NCBI RefSeq assembly: GCF_900241005.1 | Contig: NZ_OEST01000001.1 | Location: forward strand, 930,001-994,000 | DNA: 64,000 bases | From: Bacteroides cutis | GTDB taxonomy: Bacteria > Bacteroidota > Bacteroidia > Bacteroidales > Bacteroidaceae | Direction of reading: 5' to 3' | Shown: positions 16,121 through 25,723 of the stretch, piece by piece | How the letters are laid out: each line of letters starts with the position of its first letter | Position numbering within the stretch: position 1 is the first letter of the stretch | Program-made: the position numbers and the translations under genes | The notes under the pieces: model-generated | What the model was told of the DNA's origin: nothing | What the model saw: the letters and a program-made list of their open reading frames with translations, nothing else | Database searches by the model: none

Positions 16121-19100
16121 TCAGTCGGCGATCACAGAGAACTCGGCGCCACCGGCAAAGTCAGCTCCATTTTGCGAGCTAAGTCCGGTGAAACGGAGAT
16201 ATCGGGCTTGTACCGGCTTTTCCAATAAGACACGTTGTTGTTTCTTGTTATAGGGGAAAGTACCTTTAAGGACTTCTTTCCAATTTTTACCATCATTACT
16301 CACTTGCAAACTATAATCCTTAATGTCTCCATTGGTACCACCATCTTGACGGGGAAGATAGATGAAACCTTTCATCACTTTGGTTTCTCCGGCATCAAAG
16401 TCTACCCAATGTGGATATTTGGCTACAGTGACGGAATACATGGTGTGCCATTTGGTATTGGCATTGCCGTCTACCAAATGGGTGGCATCCCCCTCACCGG
16501 TTTCTTGGCTTGATGCATAAATCACTTCTAATGGAATGCTCTCTATCTTGCTGAACATCATCGAAGTAGCAATGTTGGTATTATCCTCGTAGGCAGCCGT
16601 CACCACGCCACCTTCGCGTAGATTGAAAGGTTTGGTATAACGTTGTTTTTTCTTGTTCCCGTTCAGAGTATAGACTATTTGGGCGTCAGATTTTGAAGAA
16701 TGGATATTGACCATTCCGCTGCGGCTGCGTGAAATGGACAAAGGAACTTCACCTGCTAAAGAGACGTTGGCGGTCTGGGTGAATGCGGCTTGCCGTACGG
16801 GACGGATTAGGAAACTCATGGTATGATTACCCGCTTTCACACGGTCAAAATTTAAAGGCCCACCTTGTCCGCAACTGTTACCGCCAAGTCCTGTCACCGC
16901 CAAATCCAGATGTAAATGGGTGGCAGTGGATTTAGGTAACTGATAGGGATGAGGGGCAAGAGTCATTTCTACAGCCGACCAAGGTAATGCCGAGACAGAC
17001 ATCCGGTTGCCTGAAAGAAATTCTACGCCATTGCCTGTCTGGTCGGTCAGGGCACACCAGCGTACTTCTTCACGATTGCCCATACTTTGCGGTTTCGGGA
17101 AGTTGATAAATTGCTCCTTCACGCTACTTTGATACATTTCGATGAAAGCACCGGTATGGCGGTCGTTGTAGTTGTTCCAAGGGCCACGGCCATAATAAGT
17201 GTATTGTTGCAATGCGGAAGGAACTTGCATGGAATATCCTAGGCGGGCGAGTACAAGGGAGGCATCGTTAGAGGTGATACTGGATTGCAGTTCGATAGAG
17301 CCATCGGGATAAACAGTCCATATTTGGCTGGTAATGAATTTGAAATCATCGGGACCGAACGGGTGGTCAGTGAGCTCTTTAATAGAGTATCTGCCGGAGT
17401 TACCTCCTTCGATAACTGCGGCATTGGGGGCTTGTGAAACTATCGTATAGATGAGCTGCAGAATATTTCCATCTTTTGGGGAAGGCTGTACCAAAGTACG
17501 TTTGATGGCTTGGTGCCTCAGGTTGTGAAGTCCTTTTTCAAACCATTGGCGATAGGCCCAGTTGTCGTTGTCTGTGGGAGCGCGAAGGGCATCTATCTTA
17601 GGACCTTGTCCGTCGCAAATCATCTTCTTGCCATTGTATTCCAGACTGTAGATGGTTCCTTCTTTGTTGTCAAACTTCACACAGAAACCTTTTCCGGTGA
17701 TAGTGGTGAAGTTTCCGGTTTCGTTTATTTCCGGTTTCTCGGCAGTGGCGGTCAGTTTTTTTATAGACGGCTTTTCACCGGCAGTTTTCACTGCCAATTG
17801 TTCTTCCATCTGTACGAAACCTGCTTTTGCCCAAGGCATATCGCGAAGCAATACAAATTGTACCTTTACGAAATATTCGCTTTCGGTTTTCAGATTTCCG
17901 TAGTTGTAGGGAAGATGGCAGATGGCTTTAGCACGGGGACCAATTGACTTGCATACTTCGAGGGAAGCTTCATTCTCGTCTATCTTCTTTCCATCTTCAT
18001 ACAAAGACCACACTAATTTATAGTTGTCCAGTGCGGTAAAATAATTCTTGTTGAAGATTTCAATTTTTCCATTTTGCAGGTCGATAGCTTTTACACTTAC
18101 ATTCTGATACACTTTCTTTACTTCATAGTAAGCCGGTTTGGGAGAATGGTCGGGCAACAGGATACCGTTCATACAGAACATTCCGCTATTCGGCTTGTCA
18201 TTGAAATCACCACCATATGCCCAGTAACGGTCTCCGGTTTTAGGGTCATAATTGTACAACGCCTGATCTACCCAGTCCCAGATGGCAGCTCCACAAAAGA
18301 AGTTGGTAGACTCTATCGCGTTCCAGTAGTCTACCAGATTACCTACCGCATTTCCCATGGAATGGGCATATTCTGATACATGGAACGGATATTTGATGTT
18401 GTACTTACCCGTGACAGCACCACGCATCCATGCAATGGATGGATATTGGTTGGATCCCATGTCTACAATACTATTGTTACGTTCATATTGGACGGGGCGG
18501 GAGGAATCGAAGGTATGCAAGGCATTATAGGCACTGATGAAATTCTTTCCCGGGCCGGCTTCATTACCCAGTGACCATATCACTATAGAAGGATGGTTTA
18601 CGTGGGAGTGGGCCAACTCCATGACGCGTGCCACGTGTGCCGCCTCAAACTCTGGTACATGGGACAGGGACGCATTGCCATAATAGTATTCATGACTTTC
18701 AATGTTCGCTTCATCTTCCAGGTAGATTCCGTATTTGTCACACAGGTAGTACCAGTAAGGTTCACAGGAATAATGTGAGTTGCGCACATGGTTGATATTT
18801 CCCCGTTTCATCAGCATGATTTCTTCTTTCATCTGTTCATGGCTGATGGCATTACCTACAGCTGGGTTTATTTCTTGACGGTTAACTCCTTTTAATTTCA
18901 CGGTTTTTCCGTTGATATAATAATAGCGTCCTGCCAAATTGAATTCGTCGTTACTTGCCGAAGTATCTTTGATTTCTACCTTGCAGAAACCGAATGCGGT
19001 GGAGAAAGTTTCTATCACTCTGCCCTTCTTGTCTTTTAGCTGACCCACCAGTACATAACGGTAAGGTGTTTCTGCCGACCATTGCTTGGGAACGGCAATA

Positions 19101-20164
19101 TTTAGAGTCGTGACGATAGAAGTCTTTCCGGCTTTATCCAATTCGGTAAGGTTACCGGTTGCACTTACATCATTCACCAGAGTGTTTTTATCGGAATACA
19201 GTTTATTGGCGTAAACCGAATAGGCAAGGGTGTAATCTTTCACTTTCTTATCGCTAAGATTACGTACGTCAGCTTCCACACGGATGATACCGTCCTTGTA
19301 GTTGGCATCCAGTGTGGGGAATACACGTAAATCACGTACTTGTACCTTGGCGGTGGAAGTCAGTGATACCGAACGGAAAATGCCTGGTAAGCGGAACATA
19401 TCCTGTGCTTCGAGAAACGAACCGTCTGAATTGCGATAGACCTCGACTGCCACTATATTCTCGCCTTCCTTATTCAGATAAGGGGTAATATTAAAGGAAG
19501 CGGTGTTTCGTGAATTTTTGGAGAAACCAATGTATTTCCCGTTTATCCAGAGGTAGAAGAAAGAGGATACCCCATCGAAGTTGATATATACTTCGCGTTC
19601 TGTCCAGTCGGCAGGAACGGAGAAAGTACGACGGTAGGAACCTACCTCATTACGGTTTTTGTAAGTTGTCCAGTCGTGCGGAGGAGTACGCATTACTCCG
19701 CCTTTCCAGTCGTCCACAGCAACTTTGTGCTGAAAAATGACCGGTTGGTTGGCATAGACGGGTGTCCCATATTTCAGGCTGCCGTCTTTCTGGATACCTG
19801 CTACGTTCCATTGCATCGGTACGCTGACGTCATCCCATGCGGAAACGTCGTATCCCGGCTGATAAAAGTCGCTAGGGCGTTCATCGGGATTTCCCACCCA
19901 GTGAAATTTCCATGTTCCGTTGAGTGAATAGTAGTAACTGCTGTGTTCTGGCAATACTTTCCGGGCACTCTCTGTATCGTTAAAGGTGAAGAACCAGGTG
20001 TGTGGTTGTTCTTTGTTCAGGGCCAATAACTCGGGAGATTCCCATTCTTTTCCTGAAGGAGCAGAGACATTGGCGTAATCAAATCCTTTCAGCCCATCGG
20101 CAAGGAGATTACTTGCGAAGCAGGTATATGCCAGGCAACAAATCAATTTCTTTTTGAATTTCAT
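16121..20164 (-). CDS. GH2 beta-galactosidase with C-terminal chitobiase-like and discoidin domains
   Basis: Exported LacZ-type glycoside hydrolase of 1347 residues. Order: signal peptide (MKFKKKLICCLAYTCFASNL, cleavage near LADG), GH2 sugar-binding and Ig-like domains (about 60-390), TIM barrel with acid/base Glu535 in SLGNEAGPG and nucleophile Glu598 in HVSEYAHSMG, DUF4981 and beta-galactosidase small-chain domain (about 740-1100), then a chitobiase_C-type domain (about 1130-1190) and a C-terminal F5/8 discoidin module (about 1210-1347). Signal type I suggests the periplasm. It is larger than E. coli LacZ because of the two added modules, which may bind galactosides. It stands alone, not in a PUL, and is convergent with the ROK kinase gene. 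Confidence 0.9.
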   Translation of the reverse strand: MKFKKKLICCLAYTCFASNLLADGLKGFDYANVSAPSGKEWESPELLALNKEQPHTWFFTFNDTESARKVLPEHSSYYYSLNGTWKFHWVGNPDERPSDFYQPGYDVSAWDDVSVPMQWNVAGIQKDGSLKYGTPVYANQPVIFQHKVAVDDWKGGVMRTPPHDWTTYKNRNEVGSYRRTFSVPADWTEREVYINFDGVSSFFYLWINGKYIGFSKNSRNTASFNITPYLNKEGENIVAVEVYRNSDGSFLEAQDMFRLPGIFRSVSLTSTAKVQVRDLRVFPTLDANYKDGIIRVEADVRNLSDKKVKDYTLAYSVYANKLYSDKNTLVNDVSATGNLTELDKAGKTSIVTTLNIAVPKQWSAETPYRYVLVGQLKDKKGRVIETFSTAFGFCKVEIKDTSASNDEFNLAGRYYYINGKTVKLKGVNRQEINPAVGNAISHEQMKEEIMLMKRGNINHVRNSHYSCEPYWYYLCDKYGIYLEDEANIESHEYYYGNASLSHVPEFEAAHVARVMELAHSHVNHPSIVIWSLGNEAGPGKNFISAYNALHTFDSSRPVQYERNNSIVDMGSNQYPSIAWMRGAVTGKYNIKYPFHVSEYAHSMGNAVGNLVDYWNAIESTNFFCGAAIWDWVDQALYNYDPKTGDRYWAYGGDFNDKPNSGMFCMNGILLPDHSPKPAYYEVKKVYQNVSVKAIDLQNGKIEIFNKNYFTALDNYKLVWSLYEDGKKIDENEASLEVCKSIGPRAKAICHLPYNYGNLKTESEYFVKVQFVLLRDMPWAKAGFVQMEEQLAVKTAGEKPSIKKLTATAEKPEINETGNFTTITGKGFCVKFDNKEGTIYSLEYNGKKMICDGQGPKIDALRAPTDNDNWAYRQWFEKGLHNLRHQAIKRTLVQPSPKDGNILQLIYTIVSQAPNAAVIEGGNSGRYSIKELTDHPFGPDDFKFITSQIWTVYPDGSIELQSSITSNDASLVLARLGYSMQVPSALQQYTYYGRGPWNNYNDRHTGAFIEMYQSSVKEQFINFPKPQSMGNREEVRWCALTDQTGNGVEFLSGNRMSVSALPWSAVEMTLAPHPYQLPKSTATHLHLDLAVTGLGGNSCGQGGPLNFDRVKAGNHTMSFLIRPVRQAAFTQTANVSLAGEVPLSISRSRSGMVNIHSSKSDAQIVYTLNGNKKKQRYTKPFNLREGGVVTAAYEDNTNIATSMMFSKIESIPLEVIYASSQETGEGDATHLVDGNANTKWHTMYSVTVAKYPHWVDFDAGETKVMKGFIYLPRQDGGTNGDIKDYSLQVSNDGKNWKEVLKGTFPYNKKQQRVLLEKPVQARYLRFTGLSSQNGADFAGGAEFSVIAD

Positions 20165-20220
20165 AGATTTTTAAATGTGTTAAAAGAAATACAATGATAG
20201 TGATTTTTTGGTTAATGGAA

Positions 20221-20266
20221 AAATAAAAAGAGACTGAATTCCAAAGAACCCAGTCTCTTTTTATTT
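20221..20266 (-). terminator. Terminator of rplS
   Basis: A 16-bp perfect stem: arm AAATAAAAAGAGACTG at 20221-20236 and its complement at 20251-20266, loop of 14 nt. Read leftward the arm ends in a T-rich stretch. It begins 20 nt past the rplS stop. Confidence 0.85.
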
Positions 20267-20286
20267 TGAAATAAGAGATAAAGAAA

Positions 20287-20640
20287 TTATCCGTTAACTC
20301 TTTTTTCTTTAATTCTTGCTTTCTTACCGGTAAGAGCGCGCAAGTAGTACAATTTAGCGCGACGAACTTTACCCACTTTGTTCACTTCGATGCTGTCAAT
20401 AGCCGGTGATTCGATCGGGAAAATACGTTCTACGCCTACAGTTCCTGACATTTTACGTACAGTAAAACGTTTTTTGTCTCCATGTCCGGCAATCTTGATA
20501 ACAACACCACGGTACAACTGTACACGTTCCTTGTTACCTTCGATAATACGATATGCTACTGTTACTGTGTCACCAGCTTTGAAGCTCGGGTGCTGTTTTC
20601 CGGTAGCAAATGCTTCTTCTGCAATTTTAATTAAATCCAT
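20287..20640 (-). CDS. rplS: 50S ribosomal protein L19
   Basis: Large-subunit ribosomal protein at the 30S/50S interface, 117 residues. Diagnostic segments are [34 protein letters not shown], and [20 protein letters not shown] followed by [20 protein letters not shown]. Full length. It is transcribed alone here, without the rimM-trmD partners seen in many bacteria. Its promoter is at 20730-20761, giving a leader of about 80 nt. Confidence 0.97.
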   Translation of the reverse strand: MDLIKIAEEAFATGKQHPSFKAGDTVTVAYRIIEGNKERVQLYRGVVIKIAGHGDKKRFTVRKMSGTVGVERIFPIESPAIDSIEVNKVGKVRRAKLYYLRALTGKKARIKEKRVNG

Positions 20641-20729
20641 TGTTGTTATTATTAAATTGTTTGATCGTTACAACGCAACATACCAGGCTTCTCTCTTGGT
20701 GTCCTGACAGCGATTGCGCGAAAGCGGTG

Positions 20730-20761
20730 CAAAGGAACGAATTATTTGGCAGATACACAAA
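20730..20761 (-). promoter_or_regulatory. rplS promoter
   Basis: On the minus strand TTTG (20758-20761), a 20-nt spacer, and TTCCTTTG (20730-20737), one mismatch from TAnnTTTG. Confidence 0.6.
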
Positions 20762-20826
20762 TGTTTTATGTATTTTATTTGGACTTGGGCTGAAAGGGAA
20801 AGTTACGAAAAAGAATTCCTCCTTTC

Positions 20827-20857
20827 TTTGCTTCAAGGTAAAGAAAAAGTATATTTG
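20827..20857 (+). promoter_or_regulatory. Promoter of the nucleotidase/NagZ operon
   Basis: TTTG (20827-20830), a 19-nt spacer, and TATATTTG (20850-20857): a perfect match to the Bacteroides consensus, 22 nt before the ATG at 20880. Confidence 0.8.
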
Positions 20858-20879
20858 TAGCAGTTTAAAACAAACGAAT

Positions 20880-21650
20880 ATGAAAAAGAAAATATTAAAG
20901 TTCGTATCTGGAGTGGCATTAGGTGTATTCCTTTTGTTGACATCTTGTCATTCTACTTATGAAGTGACGAAAGCGGAAGGAAGTATGCAATCTATAGATT
21001 CCACGTTGGATGCTGAACCCGATGCGGAAGCAGTGGCATTGCTTGCGCCTTATAAGGTAAAGATAGACAGTATGATGTATCGTGTGGTAGGCACGGCAGA
21101 AATGTCTATGGACAAGGGTGCGCCTGAGAGCCTGCTTTCTAATCTGGTGGCAGATGTGCTACGTGAAGCTGCTGTACGAGTACTAGGTAAACCTGCGGAT
21201 ATGGGACTTGTCAATATGGGTGGTTTACGCAATATATTAACCGAAGGTCCTATTACTTGTGAGAATGTCTATGAGATATTACCTTTTGAGAATTCTCTTT
21301 GTGTACTGACTTTGAAAGGTGTCTATTTAAAAAAACTTTTTGAGAATATCGCTGCGCGTTATGGCGAAGGCGTCAGTGGCGTGAAGCTGACAATCTCTAA
21401 AGATGGTAAGTTGGTGAAGGCTGCAGTAGCGGGTAAGCCAGTGGAAGATGATAAACTATATACGGTTGCTACTATCGACTATCTGGCTGATGGCAATGAT
21501 GGTATGGCCGCTTTGCCTCAGGCTGAAAAGAGGGAGTGCCCGGCTAATGCTACATTGCGTGGCTTATTTATGCAATATGTAGAGAAACAGACTGCTGAAG
21601 GTAAGAAAATCGCTTCACGCATGGAAGGGCGTATTACGGTTGAAAATTAA
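20880..21650 (+). CDS. Lipoprotein with 5'-nucleotidase C-terminal (substrate-binding) domain
   Basis: A 256-residue lipoprotein. The signal is MKKKILKFVSGVALGVFLLL followed by TSC (lipobox). The start at 20880 is chosen because it gives this signal and lies just downstream of a consensus promoter; a longer frame upstream has no signal peptide. The body matches the C-terminal domain of UshA-type 5'-nucleotidases: SLLSNLVADVLREAA, DMGLVNMGGLRNILTEGPIT, ILPFENSLCVLTLKG and YTVATIDYLADGNDGM. It has no catalytic metal site itself. The following gene carries the matching metallophosphoesterase domain, so the pair is a UshA split into two polypeptides, with the C-terminal half encoded first. Confidence 0.88.
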   Translation: MKKKILKFVSGVALGVFLLLTSCHSTYEVTKAEGSMQSIDSTLDAEPDAEAVALLAPYKVKIDSMMYRVVGTAEMSMDKGAPESLLSNLVADVLREAAVRVLGKPADMGLVNMGGLRNILTEGPITCENVYEILPFENSLCVLTLKGVYLKKLFENIAARYGEGVSGVKLTISKDGKLVKAAVAGKPVEDDKLYTVATIDYLADGNDGMAALPQAEKRECPANATLRGLFMQYVEKQTAEGKKIASRMEGRITVEN

Positions 21651-21678
21651 AGAATACTAATTAAAAACTATAGGTTAG

Positions 21679-22527
21679 ATGAAACGTATATCCATATATT
21701 GTTTACTGGTCGTTTGCCTGATATTTACGGCATCGGCACAACAGACCAAAGAGTTGTTTATTTTACAGACGAGCGATACGCACAGCCGTATCGAACCTAT
21801 TAATCCACATGCCGCCGATAGGTATGCAGGTATGGGAGGAACAGTACGCCGCGCTACTTTTTTGAAAGAATATCGTGCCGAACATCCTGATGTCTTGCTT
21901 TTTGATTGTGGTGATATTTCGCAGGGTACTCCATATTATAATCTTTTCCGGGGTGAAGTAGAGGTAAAGATGATGAACTTGATGGGATATGATGCTATGA
22001 CTATAGGTAACCATGAGTTTGATTTCGGTTTGGAGAATATGGCGCGTTTGTTTCGTATGGCTGATTTCCCGGTGGTGTGCGCCAACTATGATGTAAGTGG
22101 AACGGTACTTGAAGGTTTAGTGAAACCATACACTATATTAAAACGTAACGGACTTAAAATCGGTGTTTTTGGCCTTGCTCCCAAAATGGAAGGATTGGTA
22201 CAGGCTGATAAATGTGAAGGAGTCGTTTATAAAGAACCCGTTGCGGTGGCTCAAGAGGTAGTAGATGTTCTGCGGAATAAGGAACAATGCGATGTTGTTA
22301 TCTGTCTGTCCCATTTGGGTATACGTAGTAACAATGGAGATTCTGATGAGAAACTGGTTACGGAAACCTATGGTATTGATGCTATTCTGGGAGGGCATTC
22401 TCATACCTTTATGCAAAAACCTGCTTTCTATATGAATGCTGATGGTAAGAGTATACCGGTATTGCATACCGGTAAGAGTGGTATATACGTCGGAGAAATG
22501 AAGTTGATATTGACTGAGAAGAAATAA
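21679..22527 (+). CDS. Secreted 5'-nucleotidase / metallophosphoesterase (UshA catalytic domain)
   Basis: Exported calcineurin-like phosphoesterase of 282 residues that removes phosphate from nucleotides or related substrates. Signal peptide MKRISIYCLLVVCLIFTASA. Metal ligands are visible as TSDTHSR (DxH), FDCGDISQG, IGNHEFDFG (GNHE), LSHLG and GGHSHT (GHxH), the complete set for a two-metal site. The C-terminal domain normally fused to it is in the upstream gene, 28 nt away. The stop codon directly abuts the next ATG (TAAATG at 22525-22530), so the three genes are one operon. Confidence 0.9.
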   Translation: MKRISIYCLLVVCLIFTASAQQTKELFILQTSDTHSRIEPINPHAADRYAGMGGTVRRATFLKEYRAEHPDVLLFDCGDISQGTPYYNLFRGEVEVKMMNLMGYDAMTIGNHEFDFGLENMARLFRMADFPVVCANYDVSGTVLEGLVKPYTILKRNGLKIGVFGLAPKMEGLVQADKCEGVVYKEPVAVAQEVVDVLRNKEQCDVVICLSHLGIRSNNGDSDEKLVTETYGIDAILGGHSHTFMQKPAFYMNADGKSIPVLHTGKSGIYVGEMKLILTEKK

Positions 22528-25500
22528 ATGAAGAAGCTGTTACTATTTGTGCTGTTGATTTTAGGATGTTATGGACGCTTTGCTTCCGAAGCTAAATACC
22601 GGCCTGTTCCGTCTGTTCCCGTAACTTCCGTGGAACCGTTACTACTCCGTTCCATACAAGATGGAGTGCGATGCCAGCAATGGGTAGACTCTGTTTTAAA
22701 CAGGTTGAGTTTGAAAGAACGAATAGGACAGCTGTTTATTTATACCATCGCTCCGCAACAAGATAAACGTAATAAAGAATTGCTACGTAAGGTGGTGGAG
22801 GATTATAAAGTGGGTGGTTTGCTTTTTTCTGGTGGATTGATGCAAAATCAGGTAGCGCTTACCAATGAGGCACAACGTATGGCAGATGTTCCTTTAATGA
22901 TAACTTTTGATGGTGAATGGGGACTATCTATGCGTTTGCGAGGTACACCCGTATTCCCGAAGAATATGGTGTTGGGTTGTGTAAGGAATGATTCTCTTCT
23001 TTATGAATATGGGTGTGAAATGGCACGGCAATGTCGTGAAATGGGGGTACAGGTTAATTTTGCTCCGGTAGCGGACGTAAACATCAATCCTCAAAATCCG
23101 GTTATTAATACCCGTTCTTTTGGTGAGAGCCCGGTAAATGTTGCCAATAAAGTGATTGCATATGCCACAGGATTGGAAGATGGAGGAGTGCTTTCTGTTT
23201 CTAAACATTTTCCTGGACATGGTGATACGGATGTAGACTCGCATTATGCCTTACCTACTTTGCCGTTTACGCGTGAACGTTTGGATAGTGTAGAACTTTA
23301 TCCTTTTAAAAAAGCGATTCATTCCGGCTTAAGTGGTATTATGGTAGGGCATTTGGCTGTTCCGGTTTTTGAAACGAACAATGGCGTACCTTCTTCCCTT
23401 TCGCGTAATATAGTTTATGACTTGTTGACTCGTGAATTGAAATTCCAAGGTCTTATTTTTACAGATGCCCTTGCTATGAAAGGGGTATCGAATAATGCGA
23501 CGCTTTGTTTGCAAGCTTTGAAAGCAGGAAATGATTTGCTGCTTGTTCCCCGGCGTATAAAGGAAGAGGTTGAAACTGTACTTGCTGCTGTAAAACGTGG
23601 CGAACTGAGTGAAGGAGATATAGAAGAAAAATGTCGTAAGGTACTGACCTATAAATATGCGTTTGGACTATCGAAGAAACCTTTCGTCCGTCTTTCCGGT
23701 TTGGGAGCCCGTATTAATACTGCGTATACCCGTGACTTGATACGGCGTTTAAAGTTGGCTGCCATTACTGTTCTGGGAAATAAAACAGGAATATTGCCAC
23801 TGGATCCTGTTATAAAAGAGGTTGCAGTGCTCAATGTAGGTGATACGAAAGAAATACAGCCGTTCATCAGGCAGATATCAGAATATACTCATCCGGTGGA
23901 ATTCCAATTAGGAAAAGAACTTTCCGATTCTGCACGTACCAATCTGAAAAATAAACTGTCGCAGTTCAAACGTATTTTGGTATGTGTAACCGAACACAGA
24001 CTGACACCTTATCAATCTTTCTTTGCGGAATTTGCTCCTGATGTTCCAGCGGTATATTTATTCTTTATTCCCGGAAAACAAGTGTTACAGATACATCGGG
24101 GTGTTTCGGCGGCTGGAACGATGATACTTGCCCATTCTTCTGATGACGAAGTACAAACCCAGGTTGCCAAGATATTGTATGCAGATGCTGCTGCGGATGG
24201 AAAACTTTCGGCAAGTATCGGTAACTTGTTTGCTGCCGGTGAAGGAGTAGTACTCGGAACTGGAGAAGAACCTCGTTTTGTACCCGAAGAATATGGGCTG
24301 AATTCCCGCATGTTGGCTCGGATTGATACCATTGCCGAACAAGGTATTCGAGAAGGGGCTTATCCGGGATGTCAGGTGGTAATTTTAAAAGACGGTAAAG
24401 AGATGTACAGTAAAACTTTCGGTACTCATACATGGAATACGCTGGTAGATAATCAGGTAGGTGTTTCACGTCCTGTACAGACCACGGATGTTTATGATCT
24501 TGCTTCGTTGACTAAAACAACTGCTACTTTGCTTGCCGTGATGAAACTCTATGATAAAGGGCGTCTTAACTTGACTGACCGTGTGTCTGACTACCTACCA
24601 TTTCTGAAAGATACTGATAAACGGGATATTACGGTAAGGGAACTGTTGTTCCATCAGTCCGGCTTACCTTCTACGTTGTTGTTCTATCAGGATGCTATTG
24701 ATGAAGATAGTTATAATGGTACGTTGTTTAAAGTGAAACCGGATAAACTGCATCCTACCCGTATCGGGCGTCAGACTTGGGCTAATCCGAAATTCCGGTT
24801 CCGTGAAGGGTTGACTTCAAAAGTACCCACAACCGATTGTGCCTTACAAATTTGTGATAGCTTATGGTTGAACCGTGCTTTCAAGAAAGAATATCTTCAA
24901 AAAATTGCCGATGTTCCCTTGAGAGATAAACGTTATCGCTATAGTTGCGTAGGCTTTATTTTGCTGCAACAATTGGTGGAAGTGCGTTCGGGAATGCCAC
25001 TGGATGAGTTTCTTGCCAAAGAATTCTATATGCCGATGGGACTGAAACGAACAGGCTATTTGCCTTTAAAATTTTTACAGAAAGATGAAATAGTACCTTC
25101 TTCTGTAGACCCGTTCTTACGGAAAACAACTTTACAGGGATTTGTACATGATGAATCGGCTGCTTTTCAAGGAGGAATTTCCGGCAATGCAGGTCTGTTC
25201 TCTACTGCGGAAGAAGTAGCAAAGATTTATCAGATGCTTTTAAATGATGGCGAGTTGGACGGTAAGCGCTATTTAAGTAAAGAAACTTGTCGTCTTTTTA
25301 CTACAACAGTTTCAAAAACAAGTCGTCGTGGCTTAGGTTTCGATAAACCGGATATGCAGAACCCTAAAAGTAGCCCTTGTGCTCCTTCCGCCCCTATATC
25401 TGTTTACGGTCATACCGGTTTTACGGGAACCTGTGCATGGGTTGATCCTGATAATGGTTTGATTTACGTTTTTCTCAGTAATCGTGTCTATCCGAATACG

Positions 25501-25599
25501 TGGAATACGAAGTTGCAGGAATTGGAAATACGTGAGAGAATACAGGAGGCAATGTATCAGGCTCTGTTGACTTCTCGTTCCCCTAAAGGAACAGAATAA
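22528..25599 (+). CDS. Fusion of GH3 beta-N-acetylglucosaminidase (NagZ) and serine beta-lactamase-fold hydrolase
   Basis: Exported protein of 1023 residues with two catalytic modules. Residues about 40-400 are GH3 NagZ: Asp/His dyad motif from Lys226 to His239 (KHFPGHGDTDVDSH) and nucleophile Asp313 in FTDALAMKG. A GH3 C-terminal-like linker domain spans about 420-580. Residues about 590-1010 are a class-C beta-lactamase/esterase fold with Ser660-x-x-Lys663 (SLTK) and HTGFTG near the C-terminus. N-terminal hydrophobic signal MKKLLLFVLLILGCYGRFAS. In B. subtilis NagZ works with the amidase AmiE, which has this second fold, and fused versions are known in Bacteroidetes. A role in muropeptide turnover is therefore likely (inference). 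Confidence 0.9.
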   Translation: MKKLLLFVLLILGCYGRFASEAKYRPVPSVPVTSVEPLLLRSIQDGVRCQQWVDSVLNRLSLKERIGQLFIYTIAPQQDKRNKELLRKVVEDYKVGGLLFSGGLMQNQVALTNEAQRMADVPLMITFDGEWGLSMRLRGTPVFPKNMVLGCVRNDSLLYEYGCEMARQCREMGVQVNFAPVADVNINPQNPVINTRSFGESPVNVANKVIAYATGLEDGGVLSVSKHFPGHGDTDVDSHYALPTLPFTRERLDSVELYPFKKAIHSGLSGIMVGHLAVPVFETNNGVPSSLSRNIVYDLLTRELKFQGLIFTDALAMKGVSNNATLCLQALKAGNDLLLVPRRIKEEVETVLAAVKRGELSEGDIEEKCRKVLTYKYAFGLSKKPFVRLSGLGARINTAYTRDLIRRLKLAAITVLGNKTGILPLDPVIKEVAVLNVGDTKEIQPFIRQISEYTHPVEFQLGKELSDSARTNLKNKLSQFKRILVCVTEHRLTPYQSFFAEFAPDVPAVYLFFIPGKQVLQIHRGVSAAGTMILAHSSDDEVQTQVAKILYADAAADGKLSASIGNLFAAGEGVVLGTGEEPRFVPEEYGLNSRMLARIDTIAEQGIREGAYPGCQVVILKDGKEMYSKTFGTHTWNTLVDNQVGVSRPVQTTDVYDLASLTKTTATLLAVMKLYDKGRLNLTDRVSDYLPFLKDTDKRDITVRELLFHQSGLPSTLLFYQDAIDEDSYNGTLFKVKPDKLHPTRIGRQTWANPKFRFREGLTSKVPTTDCALQICDSLWLNRAFKKEYLQKIADVPLRDKRYRYSCVGFILLQQLVEVRSGMPLDEFLAKEFYMPMGLKRTGYLPLKFLQKDEIVPSSVDPFLRKTTLQGFVHDESAAFQGGISGNAGLFSTAEEVAKIYQMLLNDGELDGKRYLSKETCRLFTTTVSKTSRRGLGFDKPDMQNPKSSPCAPSAPISVYGHTGFTGTCAWVDPDNGLIYVFLSNRVYPNTWNTKLQELEIRERIQEAMYQALLTSRSPKGTE

Positions 25600-25631
25600 T
25601 TTGTGAAATAAATCCTATTGATACAATCAAA

Positions 25632-25670
25632 GGGAGTCAATCCCGTCCACACGGAATTAACTCCCTCTTT
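25632..25670. terminator. Terminator between convergent NagZ fusion and outer-membrane protein genes
   Basis: Hairpin with arms from GGGAGT (25632-25637) to ACTCCC (25660-25665), two internal mismatches, loop CCAC, followed by TCTTTT. T-rich on the plus strand; the other strand has a short T-run too. Confidence 0.7.
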
Positions 25671-25723
25671 TCATACTTTGAAACAATTAATTTATTCTCG
25701 GTTAAACTTTAGGTGTATTTCTG

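Noticed and set aside
16028..16228. Small plus-strand frame over the 22-nt array
   Set aside because: Starts with TTG inside the repeat and runs antisense into the GH2 gene; explained by the repeat.
20641..20729. Autoregulatory RNA leader of L19
   Set aside because: No recognisable conserved structure; only a plain promoter and an 80-nt leader were seen.
20640..20879. Extended N-terminus of the nucleotidase C-terminal lipoprotein
   Set aside because: It would overlap the rplS promoter region and hide the signal peptide; the start at 20880 gives a lipobox and follows a consensus promoter.
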